64,000 nt of DNA, taken from the NCBI RefSeq assembly GCF_001957135.1, contig NZ_MPHK01000001.1, positions 392,583 through 456,582 on the forward strand, read 5' to 3'. A program made the translations under genes and the position numbers. The notes under the pieces are model-generated. The model was given only the letters and a program-made list of their open reading frames with translations, was not told the DNA's origin and searched no databases. The DNA comes from Shewanella sp. UCD-KL21 (lineage in GTDB: Bacteria > Pseudomonadota > Gammaproteobacteria > Enterobacterales > Shewanellaceae). Of the stretch, positions 29,851 to 39,429 are shown piece by piece (the stretch's first letter is position 1; each line of letters opens with the position of its first letter).

Positions 29851-30684
29851 TTAGCGATTTCTTCGACTCATAAAAGCCAGTTTTTCAAGTAGTGACACAT
29901 CTTGTTCATTTTTAAGTAGCGCACCAAATAACGGAATGACGTCAGAATTTTTATCTAATAGACTCGCTTGAGAAATATCATCTGATATTAACAGTTTGAT
30001 CCAATCTATTAGCTCAGAGGTTGACGGCTTTTTCTTAATGCCATTCACTTCTCGTAGCTCAAAAAATACCTCTAAGCTTTGCTTGAGTAGTTCTTGTTTC
30101 ACATCAGGATGGTGAACATCGATGATTTTTTCCATTTCCACTTTGGTGGGGAATTTGATGTAATGGAAAAAGCAGCGTCTTAAAAAGGCATCTGGCAGTT
30201 CTTTTTCGTTGTTTGAGGTAATGATGATAATGGGTCTTTGTTTAGCTTTGATCACTTGCTGAGTTTCATAAACATGAAACTCCATCTTATCTAATTCTTG
30301 CAGTAAATCGTTGGGGAATTCGATGTCAGCTTTGTCTATTTCATCAATAAGTAAGATGGGTCTTTGCTGTTCTTCAAAAGCCTGCCATAACTTACCTTTA
30401 ACGATATAGTTTGAAATATCATGCACGCGTGCATCACCTAACTGACTATCTCTTAGGCGCGACACCGCATCGTATTCGTACAAGCCTTGCTGCGCTTTAG
30501 TGGTCGATTTAATATGCCACTGATATAACTTACAATTTAAAGATTTAGCTAACTCTTCCGCTAATTGAGTTTTACCGGTACCCGGCTCGCCTTTAATCAA
30601 TAACGGTTTTTCTAATGCGATTGCGGCATTCACAGCCATAGTGAGATCACTTGAAGCAATATAGTTGTCAGTACTTTTAAACAT
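29851..30684 (-). CDS. MoxR-family AAA+ ATPase
   Basis: A 277-residue AAA+ protein. The Walker A motif GEPGTGKTQ (residues about 37-45), Walker B LLIDEIDKAD (about 110-119), sensor 1 ITSNNEKELPDAFLRRC (about 154-170, with the arginine finger) and the C-terminal lid are present. MoxR proteins work with VWA proteins in protein-complex assembly or metal insertion. The gene starts four bases after the DUF1295 gene stops, so the two are coupled. Lack of signal sequence places it in the cytoplasm. Confidence 0.9.
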   Translation of the reverse strand: MFKSTDNYIASSDLTMAVNAAIALEKPLLIKGEPGTGKTQLAEELAKSLNCKLYQWHIKSTTKAQQGLYEYDAVSRLRDSQLGDARVHDISNYIVKGKLWQAFEEQQRPILLIDEIDKADIEFPNDLLQELDKMEFHVYETQQVIKAKQRPIIIITSNNEKELPDAFLRRCFFHYIKFPTKVEMEKIIDVHHPDVKQELLKQSLEVFFELREVNGIKKKPSTSELIDWIKLLISDDISQASLLDKNSDVIPLFGALLKNEQDVSLLEKLAFMSRRNR

Positions 30685-30688
30685 GCTT

Positions 30689-31651
30689 TTACCTATTGGT
30701 GATAGTTTTAGTTCTAATGCTATTTTTAGTTATATTTACTGTCTTATTCGGGCCCGGGAAAAAGATATTGGTTGTTTGCTGATAGGCCTTGTATTCAGGG
30801 CGTTTTTGAACTGAATAAAACTCTGAAGGGACTGCGCCTGTGTAGCTGACTAAAGTGGTGTACATTATTTTGGAGGTAATCAGTAAACCTACTCCTAGTA
30901 ATCCCCACACAACCACGGTCTCTTGTTGGTATAAGGCTAGCCACGATGGAATAGCGGCAATAACCAATCCATTCCACACCATCCATTCTGCAAAGTAATT
31001 TGGATGACGACTAAATCGCCATAAGCCTACATTACAAACCTGATTGTTAACCCCTGTCGATTTCTTCGCTTTCAAAAAAGCTAGCTTTTGCATATCGGCA
31101 ATGGTTTCCATCGCAAATGCCGCCAGCCACACAATAATGCCGATAATTTCAAATTTTGAAATTTGTGAGTCTGTATTGGTTGCAATAATAAATGCAGGTA
31201 ATGCCAAATAAGATGCATTGGCCAAACCTTGTATTATCGCCTCTATTTGCTGCGCTAACGCGACGTTAGTTTTACCTACTTTTTGCCAGCGACGTTTTTG
31301 GTATTCATAACGTGGCAGCTCTGTTTGCAGGTGACCTGATGTCCACAGTTTTAACGCCCCTAGCCCCATACGGCTGCCAGCAAATATATAAGCCATACTG
31401 ACTAACGCAACACGGGTTGAATTACCGTCACTGTAGCACCACGTCATAATACCAATAAGCGTCAGTCCCCATGGCCAGCCTATATCCACGTAGGACATTC
31501 GGCCTGTTCGCCATGTAGGAATACATACCACAAGGGTAAACAAGAGTAATTGCAGCAAACCATTAACAATGCTAATTGTCGACAACGTATCACTAAATAT
31601 TAACAGTATCCAACCAGCGATAAAAACAAATAACGGTGTAAAGTATTTCAT
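30689..31651 (-). CDS. DUF1295 membrane protein (steroid 5-alpha-reductase-like fold)
   Basis: A 320-residue protein with eight or so membrane helices. The C-terminal GLWRFSRHPNYFAEWMVWNGL (about residues 210-230) is the NADPH-binding signature shared by DUF1295, steroid 5-alpha reductases and isoprenylcysteine methyltransferases. Bacterial DUF1295 proteins are mostly uncharacterised membrane oxidoreductases. It is placed between the molybdopterin enzyme (20 bases upstream) and MoxR (four bases downstream), an arrangement I do not associate with a described system. Confidence 0.85.
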   Translation of the reverse strand: MKYFTPLFVFIAGWILLIFSDTLSTISIVNGLLQLLLFTLVVCIPTWRTGRMSYVDIGWPWGLTLIGIMTWCYSDGNSTRVALVSMAYIFAGSRMGLGALKLWTSGHLQTELPRYEYQKRRWQKVGKTNVALAQQIEAIIQGLANASYLALPAFIIATNTDSQISKFEIIGIIVWLAAFAMETIADMQKLAFLKAKKSTGVNNQVCNVGLWRFSRHPNYFAEWMVWNGLVIAAIPSWLALYQQETVVVWGLLGVGLLITSKIMYTTLVSYTGAVPSEFYSVQKRPEYKAYQQTTNIFFPGPNKTVNITKNSIRTKTITNR

Positions 31652-31671
31652 CTGTCATGTTTCCACTACAG

Positions 31672-33774
31672 TTACGCAAGTTTAAGCGCAACGGGTATGC
31701 CATTAAGTACCGCATTACCCGTTAACATGTCGACCTTACTTGCATCCGTTAAGTCATTCATACTCACTCCGGGCTGCTTTGCGGCAATAGACATACGCGT
31801 TCCTTGTTGATTATGGCCCCAACCTTGTGGCATACACACCACGCCTTGGAGAATGTCGTCTGTAATGGCTGCCTCGATTTCAATTTCACCAACACTGGAG
31901 CTAACTTTAAGTAATTGCCCCGCGCTAACACCAAGCATTTGTGCATCTAGGGTATGGATTTCTAAAGTGCAGGGATTTTTACCTTTGACTAAACGCTCAG
32001 AGTTTTGTGTCCAGGTATTGTGACTTTTAACTAAACGGCGACCGATTAAATCAAATGGGAATGTTTTATCTCTGGGCGCAGTGTTGATAATGGCATTTAA
32101 GCGTGATAAGTCATCGAGGTATATTTGCGGCGCTAAATCTATTTTACCTGCTGCGGTTTTAATCCTTTGTTCAATACACGGCATCAGTGGGCCGATATCA
32201 ATTCCATGTGGATTCTCGATCAGTTTTTGTAAACTCATACCTTGATCACCGTATGGTCCATGGGTTAATTCCATATCTAAGATCATCTCAGGAGTATAAG
32301 GATCCATGGGCGTATTGGTCATACGAGACGATATTTCTTTTAAAATCTGCCAATCACTACGCTGATCAGCATTTTTTTCAAATAGCGGTGGTGAGTATTT
32401 AACCGTGTTCCTTACTGAGAATGAGTTAAAGAAGATATCAAAATGGGAATTTTCAACACCTGTGGTGCCGGGTAAAATAATATTGGCGTATTTTGTGGTT
32501 TCATTAAGGTAAATATCCACTGATACCATGTAATCCAATTCATTAAATGCATCGGCTAATTGCTTGCCATTGGGCGCTGACAACACCGGATTACCCGCAA
32601 TAGTGATTAAGCTTTTTATTTGCCCCTCACCAGGTGTTTGTATTTCTTCAGCTAGGGTAGATACTGGAAATTCACCATTAAAGAATGGCAATTTTCTCAC
32701 TCGAGATTGGTATTGGCCAAATGATGTTTTATGGCCTTTTACGTGATTTCTGAGTAAATCAAAAGCAGGCTGAGGAAACATCGCGCCACCAGCACGATCA
32801 AAATTACCTGTGATGATATTTAGCGCATTAGTTAACCATAGGCATAAGCCACCAAAGGTTTGTGTGGAGGCGCCCATACGGCTATAACATACCGCTGAAT
32901 CGGCTGCGGTCATATCATCAGCAAGCTGACGAATAGTTGCAGCATCAATACCAACAAAATCAGCCACATCTTCAGGAGCATAGCCTTTAGCAACAGCTTC
33001 AAGCTCATCAACACCATCCGTCATGGTGGCTAAATGGCGTAAATTTACTTTTTGAGTGGCAAACACACAATGGATCAGCGCAAATAGCAGTAAAGCGTCT
33101 TTTTCAGGTCGAATAAACAAATGTTGATCGGCAATTTTGGCTGTTCGGGAACGTTTAGGATCGACGACAACAACCTTGCCGCCTTTTTTTTGAATCGCTT
33201 TCATGCGTCCGATCACATTTGGCGCTGTCATCATGCTACCGTTCGACACAACAGGGTTACCGCCTATAATTAACATAAAGTCGGTGCGGTCGATATCGGG
33301 GACTGGGATTAACATGCCTGCACCAAACATGAAGTTAGATGCTACATGATGCGGCAGCTGATCAGCTGAAGCTGAGCTAAAACGGTTTATGGTGCCCAAA
33401 GACTTTGAAAAGGGTTTTAGCATCATGGCATTGCCAAGGCTGTGGGCATTAGGGTTGCCCAAATACACTGCCAGTGCGTTCTTGCCATGTTGATGTTGAA
33501 TCGCTTTGAATTTCTCGGTTATTTCATCAAATGCCTCTTCCCATGAGATATCAACCCAACCCGATGCAGTACGTTTAATGGGGGTTTTTAAACGTTCTTC
33601 GTCGTAATAAAAGTCTTCTAACGCGGTGGCTTTGGGGCAATTGTAACCTTTACTAAAAGGATCGTTTTGATCGCCCTTTATCGATAAGATTTGTTTGTCT
33701 TGATATTTAATTTCCAAGCCACACATGGCTTCACAAATATTACAATTTCGGTAATGGGTTTTAACTTCACTCAT
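31672..33774 (-). CDS. Molybdopterin-dependent oxidoreductase (DMSO-reductase superfamily)
   Basis: A 700-residue catalytic subunit. The N-terminal CNICEAMC plus NCPKA at about residue 46 supplies the four Cys for a [4Fe-4S] cluster. Mo-bis-MGD segments follow (LIIGGNPVVSNGSMM, VVVDPKRSRTA, the C-terminal QGWGHNQQGTRMS). The residue region FSSASADQLPHH, where Cys or Sec binds Mo in formate dehydrogenases, has Ser residues. No Tat signal is present, so it is cytoplasmic. AGGG six bases before the second ATG decides the start (33774). It leads the operon with DUF1295, MoxR and VWA genes. Substrate unknown. Confidence 0.88.
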   Translation of the reverse strand: MSEVKTHYRNCNICEAMCGLEIKYQDKQILSIKGDQNDPFSKGYNCPKATALEDFYYDEERLKTPIKRTASGWVDISWEEAFDEITEKFKAIQHQHGKNALAVYLGNPNAHSLGNAMMLKPFSKSLGTINRFSSASADQLPHHVASNFMFGAGMLIPVPDIDRTDFMLIIGGNPVVSNGSMMTAPNVIGRMKAIQKKGGKVVVVDPKRSRTAKIADQHLFIRPEKDALLLFALIHCVFATQKVNLRHLATMTDGVDELEAVAKGYAPEDVADFVGIDAATIRQLADDMTAADSAVCYSRMGASTQTFGGLCLWLTNALNIITGNFDRAGGAMFPQPAFDLLRNHVKGHKTSFGQYQSRVRKLPFFNGEFPVSTLAEEIQTPGEGQIKSLITIAGNPVLSAPNGKQLADAFNELDYMVSVDIYLNETTKYANIILPGTTGVENSHFDIFFNSFSVRNTVKYSPPLFEKNADQRSDWQILKEISSRMTNTPMDPYTPEMILDMELTHGPYGDQGMSLQKLIENPHGIDIGPLMPCIEQRIKTAAGKIDLAPQIYLDDLSRLNAIINTAPRDKTFPFDLIGRRLVKSHNTWTQNSERLVKGKNPCTLEIHTLDAQMLGVSAGQLLKVSSSVGEIEIEAAITDDILQGVVCMPQGWGHNQQGTRMSIAAKQPGVSMNDLTDASKVDMLTGNAVLNGIPVALKLA

Positions 33775-33816
33775 GTTCATCCCTGACTTGGTTAATCTTA
33801 CTTTTAAAATTTTTCC

Positions 33817-33852
33817 ATAAAAAAGAGCAAAGCTTATTCACTTTACTCTTTA
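33817..33852 (-). terminator. Terminator between the haem-protein and molybdoenzyme genes
   Basis: Read on the minus strand, AAAGAGTAAAG pairs with CTTTGCTCTTT and a run of six T follows. It separates the c-type haem protein gene from the molybdoenzyme operon. Confidence 0.75.
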
Positions 33853-33864
33853 ATAGCTGTGTGG

Positions 33865-34524
33865 TTAAAAAAGGTCTTCAAACCACTTTTTAACCGAACC
33901 AATAACAACCATGGTTTTTAATTTAAATAACGCCATACTGTCGCCAGATTCAAGTGCTTCTTCACCGCAGCGAGGATCTGAGCGTTGCAGCGCCCCCGTC
34001 ATACTGTGATCGATTGGAATCGGTTCACAACCATGATCTGATTCGCAGATAAAATCCCACTTATCGCGAGCTGGTAAATGACAAGTAAAACAATTGCCGC
34101 CAAAACGGTTATTGACATCAACAAAGCCACGATTAACGATTTTTGAGCCGTCTTCACTGACTTCTAACTCAAAAAACTCCCAATCACCGGTAACAGGAGA
34201 TGAACCCGCCTCGCCCTTTACCATCACTTCAGTTGGAACCAACTGCACTACTGAGCCAGGTGGATATTTTACGCCCTCAGGGGCACTGGCTACTGCCAGC
34301 GTGGTATCAAGATCGCCCAGTATGTTATCGACATAAAAATGTCTTACAGGTGTCATATCTCGGATACAGCTAAAGCTGGCGTCATTGATATTGATAGCAG
34401 GTTTAGCTGCATCTAATTCATTAGCAACTTCTTCTAAATCATTAGCTTGTAACGTTACTGTGCCGGCTAAAAGTAGCATAATAGAAACTGACAGTTGGCT
34501 TATGTGCAGTTTTTTAAATTTCAT
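33865..34524 (-). CDS. Periplasmic c-type haem protein, P460-like
   Basis: A 219-residue exported protein. A signal peptide (basic start, hydrophobic residues about 10-25, ending LQANDLEE) is followed by a globular domain with YPPGSVVQLVPTEVMVK and a single haem motif CFTCH near residue 145. The spacing and the preceding GGN resemble cytochrome P460-type domains; other Cys residues (CESDHGC, RCGEE) could form disulfides. It could exchange electrons in the periplasm. Its own terminator makes it a separate unit from the molybdoenzyme operon despite the adjacency. Confidence 0.75.
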   Translation of the reverse strand: MKFKKLHISQLSVSIMLLLAGTVTLQANDLEEVANELDAAKPAININDASFSCIRDMTPVRHFYVDNILGDLDTTLAVASAPEGVKYPPGSVVQLVPTEVMVKGEAGSSPVTGDWEFFELEVSEDGSKIVNRGFVDVNNRFGGNCFTCHLPARDKWDFICESDHGCEPIPIDHSMTGALQRSDPRCGEEALESGDSMALFKLKTMVVIGSVKKWFEDLF

Positions 34525-34627
34525 ATATTGGTTCCTGTAATTCTTGTTATTTTCAAATGGGTCACGCTAACAAACTAAGCTTTGTCATTAATGAATATCT
34601 ATAATGATTGCTAAATCATGGGAGCGT

Positions 34628-34663
34628 AAAAACAGATCAGGGCATTATGCGCCTGATCTGTTA
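34628..34663 (-). terminator. Terminator of the fadD operon
   Basis: On the minus strand AACAGATCAGG pairs with CCTGATCTGTT and a T5 run follows, about 60 bases past the fadD stop. Confidence 0.8.
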
Positions 34664-34722
34664 ATAAAGTATTGAAATTTAACTATTTCAGTCCTATTAC
34701 AAACTTACTAGTAACACATTGA

Positions 34723-36381
34723 CTATGATCGAAGCTCTTTTCTGAGTACTTTACCGACATTACTTTTAGGTAATTCATCTAAGAAGGTGACTTCTTTCGG
34801 GCGCTTGTAGTTCGTCAGCAATTCGGTGCAATGTTCATAAACTGCAGCTTCATCTAAATCAGGGTCTTTTTTAACCACATAGACTTTAACCATTTCGCCA
34901 GTTACATCACTTGGCGCAGCGACAGCAGCGGCTTCTAATATGCCCTCATGACTCACCAGTACTTCTTCAATTTCATTGGGGAACACGTTAAAGCCGGAGA
35001 CAATAATCATGTCTTTTTTACGATCGACAATGGTAAAGAAACCATTTTCATCCATGGTGGCAATATCACCAGTTGCTAACCAGCCATCTATAAGTATTTC
35101 ATCGGTAGCATCTTGGCGATTATGATAGCCCTTCATCACTTGGGGGCCTTTAACCCACATCTCACCGGGCTCACCATTGGCAACATCCTCACCATCGGCG
35201 CCCACTAAGCGGATATCCGTTGATGAGGCAGGCACGCCAATGGAGCCGTTATAACTTTGTTGGTTATATGGACTCATAGTGACTAATGGGGCGCATTCAG
35301 TTAATCCATAACCTTCCAACAAACGTGTGTTAGTGACTTTTTCCCACAGTTCTGCGACAGGTCGTTGCACTGACATGCCGCCACCAAAACCCATTTTAAG
35401 CGAACTAAAATCAAGTTTGTCGAAACCTGGGGTATGTAATAAACCATTGAATAAAGTATTAACCCCAGTAATAGCAGTAAAAGGATATTTAGCTAACTCT
35501 TTAACAAAGCCGTCCATATCTCGCGGGTTAGTAATAAGAATATTTTTACCGCCAAAAGGCATAAAGGCTAAGCAGTTCGAAGTCAATGCAAAGATATGAT
35601 AAAGCGGTAAAGCCGTAATCATGATTTCTTTACCTACTTCATAAACATTCTTAGTCACAGCTTTAGATTGCTCAATATTAGCTACCATATTTCTATGGGT
35701 TAACATTGCGCCTTTTGATGGCCCTGTCGTGCCGCCGGTGTATTGTAAAAAAGCTAAATCAGCACCGACAATGTCAACTGGAGTGAAAGTGAGTTTACTG
35801 CCTAAAGCTAAGGCTTTATTGAATTTTATTGCTTGAGGTAAGTTATATTCTGGTACTTGTTTTTTTACATGTCTTAGCGCGGTATTAATTAACGCACCTT
35901 TTATTGTACCTAAGCGGTCACCCACAGCAGTGATAATCACTTGTTCTACAGCGGTTTTATCAATAACAGCTTGCAGTACATGGGCGAAGTTCTCCAAAAT
36001 AAGAATGGCTTTAGCACCCGAATCTTTAAGCTGGTGCTCTAACTCCCGTGGGGTATACAGTGGGTTAACATTTACAACAGTCAGTCCTGCTATTAGCGCA
36101 CCAAATAAGGCTATAGGGTATTGCAATAGATTCGGGATCATAATGGCAAACTTGTCACCTTTAACGAAACCTAAATCTTGTTGTAGATATGCGGCAAAAT
36201 CCGTTGCCTGTTGCTCAAGTTCTGCATAGCTAATAGCAACATCCATATTGACGAATGCGGTGTTGTCTTCATATAACTGGGTATATTTAAAAAACAACTC
36301 TGCTAATGAATTGTATTTGTCAGGATCAATTTCATGAGCAACCCCAGGTGGATAACTTTTTTCAAGCCAAATCTTTTCCAT
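34723..36381 (-). CDS. Long-chain acyl-CoA synthetase (FadD-like)
   Basis: A 552-residue AMP-forming ligase. The AMP-binding motif [14 protein letters not shown] (about residues 213-226), the GYGLTECAP motif near 355, the fatty-acid signature [28 protein letters not shown] (about 425-452) and the C-terminal [14 protein letters not shown] with the catalytic Lys are all there. It activates a carboxylic acid to its CoA thioester and is the last gene of the maoC-SDR-thiolase-fadD unit. Overall it resembles classic FadD, so medium- or long-chain substrates are likely. Confidence 0.9.
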   Translation of the reverse strand: MEKIWLEKSYPPGVAHEIDPDKYNSLAELFFKYTQLYEDNTAFVNMDVAISYAELEQQATDFAAYLQQDLGFVKGDKFAIMIPNLLQYPIALFGALIAGLTVVNVNPLYTPRELEHQLKDSGAKAILILENFAHVLQAVIDKTAVEQVIITAVGDRLGTIKGALINTALRHVKKQVPEYNLPQAIKFNKALALGSKLTFTPVDIVGADLAFLQYTGGTTGPSKGAMLTHRNMVANIEQSKAVTKNVYEVGKEIMITALPLYHIFALTSNCLAFMPFGGKNILITNPRDMDGFVKELAKYPFTAITGVNTLFNGLLHTPGFDKLDFSSLKMGFGGGMSVQRPVAELWEKVTNTRLLEGYGLTECAPLVTMSPYNQQSYNGSIGVPASSTDIRLVGADGEDVANGEPGEMWVKGPQVMKGYHNRQDATDEILIDGWLATGDIATMDENGFFTIVDRKKDMIIVSGFNVFPNEIEEVLVSHEGILEAAAVAAPSDVTGEMVKVYVVKKDPDLDEAAVYEHCTELLTNYKRPKEVTFLDELPKSNVGKVLRKELRS

Positions 36382-36413
36382 AATACTTGCCTCTTATTTA
36401 TTATTGTTAAACC

Positions 36414-37595
36414 TTAAAGCACTTCAAACAACCCTGCTGCACCTTGTCCGCCACCAATACACATACTTATGACTACGTATTTAACTCCACGACGCTTACC
36501 TTCAATTAATGCATGCATTACCATTCGTGTGCCACTCATACCATACGGGTGGCCGATAGAAATTGCACCTCCGTTAACGTTTAAACGATCTTCTGGGATA
36601 TTTAAGTATTCTGCGCAATACAGCACTTGAACTGCAAAAGCTTCGTTTATTTCCCACAAACCGATGTCATCCATGATTAAGCCGTGACGCTCGAGTAATT
36701 TAGGAATCGCATAAATAGGACCAATACCCATTTCATCAGGCTCACAGCCAACAACAACCATACCAAGATATGCACCTAATGGCTCAATACCACGCTGCTT
36801 TGCCAGTTCACGATCCATAACCACCACTGCAGCAGCGCCATCTGATAACTGTGATGCGTTACCACCAGTAATAGAGCCATTGTCTTTTACCGCGTTTAAC
36901 GCGGCTAAACTTTGGTAGTCTGTCGACGGGCGATTGCCTTCATCTTGAGTGAGGGTTACTTGCTGTTTATTGATCTCGCCAGTGGCTTTATCCATAACCA
37001 ATTTAGTGCAACTCACAGGGACAATTTCGTCATCAAACTTACCGTCAGCTTGGGCTTTTGCGGTTCGTTGCTGTGATTTAACTGCGTAAGCATCTTGCGC
37101 CTCACGGGAGATGTTATAGCGTTTAGCCACAATTTCCGCGGTATCTAGCATTGGCATGTAAATCGCGGGACGATAATCTTTTACGCTCGGATCGACGGCA
37201 CGGTACATATTCATTTTGTCGTTCTGTACCAAGCTAATAGAGTCACAGCCACCGGCAACAATCACTTGAGCGCCATCACACACAATTTGGTTTGACGCTG
37301 TGGCAATTGACATTAACCCTGATGAACATTGGCGATCAATGGTCATGCCTGCTACCGTAATTGGTAGTTTTGCCGCCATCGCAACTTGACGCCCAAAATT
37401 CATGCTTTGGTTCCCCTGAGTTAATGCGGCGCCAAAGATACAATCTTCAATTTCATTGGGGTCGATTCCAGCTCTGTCGATGGCAGCATTTACTGCAACG
37501 GCTGATAACGTAGGCGCTGACAAATCATTAAACGCCCCACGATAAGCTTTGCCTATGGGGGTTCTTGCTGCAGATACGATGACGGCTTGTCTCAT
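36414..37595 (-). CDS. Thiolase (acetyl-CoA acyltransferase)
   Basis: A 393-residue thiolase. The nucleophile is the Cys in DRQCSSGL (about residue 90), the His is in [14 protein letters not shown] (about 349) and the second Cys is in [15 protein letters not shown] (about 379). It cleaves 3-ketoacyl-CoA to acetyl- or propionyl-CoA. It lies 32 bases upstream of the fadD gene in the same unit. The sequence variant looks closer to thiolases of branched or cyclic acyl chains than to FadA, but this is a weak impression. Confidence 0.9.
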   Translation of the reverse strand: MRQAVIVSAARTPIGKAYRGAFNDLSAPTLSAVAVNAAIDRAGIDPNEIEDCIFGAALTQGNQSMNFGRQVAMAAKLPITVAGMTIDRQCSSGLMSIATASNQIVCDGAQVIVAGGCDSISLVQNDKMNMYRAVDPSVKDYRPAIYMPMLDTAEIVAKRYNISREAQDAYAVKSQQRTAKAQADGKFDDEIVPVSCTKLVMDKATGEINKQQVTLTQDEGNRPSTDYQSLAALNAVKDNGSITGGNASQLSDGAAAVVVMDRELAKQRGIEPLGAYLGMVVVGCEPDEMGIGPIYAIPKLLERHGLIMDDIGLWEINEAFAVQVLYCAEYLNIPEDRLNVNGGAISIGHPYGMSGTRMVMHALIEGKRRGVKYVVISMCIGGGQGAAGLFEVL

Positions 37596-37709
37596 GGTAA
37601 TCCCTTATTTTTATTATTAATGTAAGCTATTATTAATCTCGTTTATAACTATTAGCTTGTATTTATTTAATTGAAAGTAAACAATTTTTTAAATTGGCAC
37701 TTGCAAGTA

Positions 37710-38633
37710 TTAGTCTTGCTGCTGAGATTTCATAAATGCCATTGCCTTCATGACAAATTTTTCACCTTGTTTAGCACCTGAGGCAAGTTCTGCCTGCTTG
37801 TCTTGCGCGGTTAACTCATCCCAATGAGCGCGGACTTGTTCAGGTGATTGCGAAGATTGTGGTAAAAAGCAACCATCGGTTTCAAAAATACTGGCACTGG
37901 CATACCCGCCAGCGCCAGCACATAAGATGAAACGATTCGGTGCATCATCATCACATAAGGTCAGCATCCCGGCTGTGACGGCTTCAGGTGCAAACGCTTT
38001 TACAATTTCTTCTGGCATTAAATCTTCCGTCATACGTGTGCCTGCTGTTGGCGCTAAAGAATTGACTCGAATATTATTTTTAGCGCCTTCTAACACTAAG
38101 GTATTCATCAAACCTAACACTGCCATTTTCGCCGCGCCATAATTAGACTGACCAAAGTTGCCGTACATGCCACTTGAAGATGTGGTCATCACAATACGGC
38201 CATAATTTTGCTGTTTCATGATTTCCCAAACCGCTTTAGTGCAGTTCACTGAGCCCATAACGTGGACATCCATGACTAATTTAAAGTCATCTAGGGTCAT
38301 TTTTGAAAAAGATTTATCCCGCAAGATGCCAGCATTGTTAATTAGAATATCAATGCGTCCCCACTTAGCCATGGCCTGCTGCACCATGTCTTCCACTTCG
38401 CTATAATTAGCCACGTTAGCACCATGACTTATGGCTTCACCGCCCATGTCCTCAATCAATCTAACCACTTCTTGTGAGGCTTTACTTGAAGCGCCGCTGC
38501 CATCACGGGCGCCGCCAAGATCATTCACCACCACTTTAGCGCCTCTTTTAGCTAACTCTAATGCGTGAGAACGCCCTAAACCATTTCCTGCGCCGGTAAC
38601 TATTGCCACTTTTCCTTCAAAACTCATCGTCAT
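37710..38633 (-). CDS. SDR 3-hydroxyacyl-CoA dehydrogenase, MFE-2-like
   Basis: A 307-residue short-chain dehydrogenase. TGAGNGLGRSHALELAKRGAKVVVNDLGG-type N-terminus, NNAGILRD, the Ser in MTTSSSG and YGAAK (catalytic Tyr/Lys, near residues 166-170) match the dehydrogenase domain of peroxisomal multifunctional enzyme type 2. The roughly 60-residue C-terminal tail is also a feature of that group. It likely oxidises 3-hydroxyacyl-CoA, working with the MaoC hydratase encoded just upstream. AGGA lies seven bases before the ATG. Confidence 0.88.
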   Translation of the reverse strand: MTMSFEGKVAIVTGAGNGLGRSHALELAKRGAKVVVNDLGGARDGSGASSKASQEVVRLIEDMGGEAISHGANVANYSEVEDMVQQAMAKWGRIDILINNAGILRDKSFSKMTLDDFKLVMDVHVMGSVNCTKAVWEIMKQQNYGRIVMTTSSSGMYGNFGQSNYGAAKMAVLGLMNTLVLEGAKNNIRVNSLAPTAGTRMTEDLMPEEIVKAFAPEAVTAGMLTLCDDDAPNRFILCAGAGGYASASIFETDGCFLPQSSQSPEQVRAHWDELTAQDKQAELASGAKQGEKFVMKAMAFMKSQQQD

Positions 38634-38688
38634 AATGATTTCCTAATTGTTATATTTCTTTCTTGTTATTGTGGTTACAGAAGAGTCT

Positions 38689-39150
38689 TTATTTAACCAT
38701 TTGTACTGAAATCCATTGGGCAACTAGCGCTGGCGTATCACAAGCTTCAATTTCGACAGTCACTTCTGTGGATAATCTAAATTGGCCTGGTTTCTTTTCT
38801 TCAATGGATAAAATTTTGGCATGTGCTCGCACGCGACTATTAACCGTTACAGGCTGTAAAAAGCGCACTTTATCGAAGCCGGCATTTAACCCCATGTAAA
38901 ATCCGTCAATAATGACACTGAAATCTTCAGCAAAATGAGACAGCATTGATAATGATAAAAATCCGTGGGCGATGGTGCATCCAAAGGGCGTCGCTTTGGC
39001 TTTTTCTTCATCTACATGTATAAACTGGTGATCCAATGTGCAATCTGCAAATTGATTAATTTGCGTTTGAGTGATGGTATGCCACTGAGTCGGTTCAGCT
39101 TGGAAACCAATATACTGAGCAATATCTTCTCTATTAATTACTGTTGGCAT
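38689..39150 (-). CDS. MaoC-like enoyl-CoA hydratase
   Basis: A 153-residue hot-dog-fold protein. The R-hydratase motif FADCTLDHQFIHVDEEKA (about residues 34-51) carries the Asp/His pair, and PFGCTIAHGFLSLSML continues the central helix. Such single-domain proteins hydrate 2-enoyl-CoA to (R)-3-hydroxyacyl-CoA, matching the MFE-2-like dehydrogenase that follows. It is the first gene of the fadD unit, downstream of the promoter at 39212-39240. Confidence 0.9.
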   Translation of the reverse strand: MPTVINREDIAQYIGFQAEPTQWHTITQTQINQFADCTLDHQFIHVDEEKAKATPFGCTIAHGFLSLSMLSHFAEDFSVIIDGFYMGLNAGFDKVRFLQPVTVNSRVRAHAKILSIEEKKPGQFRLSTEVTVEIEACDTPALVAQWISVQMVK

Positions 39151-39211
39151 TTGTTGTCATTCCCTTGTCTCATCACATTAAATTATATGAATAAAAATTA
39201 AGCATTAACTC

Positions 39212-39281
39212 ATGCTAATGTGAGCAACAAGATTAAACAAATGAATAGTTTTGATATCTTTACATTAGCCTAGCGAATAGT
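39212..39281 (-). promoter_or_regulatory. Promoter and LysR-type site of the maoC-fadD unit
   Basis: On the minus strand the -35 is TTGTTT (39235-39240), a 17-base spacer follows, and the -10 is TAGCAT (39212-39217). The 20-bp block GATTAAACAAATGAATAGTT (39231-39250, plus strand) is identical to one at 47635-47654. A further AATAGTT half-site at 39276 lies at the same 41-bp offset as in the other promoter. Confidence 0.65.
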
Positions 39282-39330
39282 TGCTATGGGAGTTACAAAG
39301 AAAATTTGAAAGAGAATTAACCCTGAGAAT

Positions 39331-39366
39331 AAAAAAAGCATGACTGATAAAATCAATCATGCTTTT
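39331..39366 (-). terminator. Terminator of the long acyl-CoA operon
   Basis: On the minus strand AAAGCATGA pairs with TCATGCTTT, then T7. It lies 64 bases after the stop of the acyl-CoA dehydrogenase at 39430. Confidence 0.8.
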
Positions 39367-39429
39367 AAGAGTGTTATAAATTATTTTATAAATTAAGATA
39401 TGAAATCAGCCGCATACACAATAAAACTT

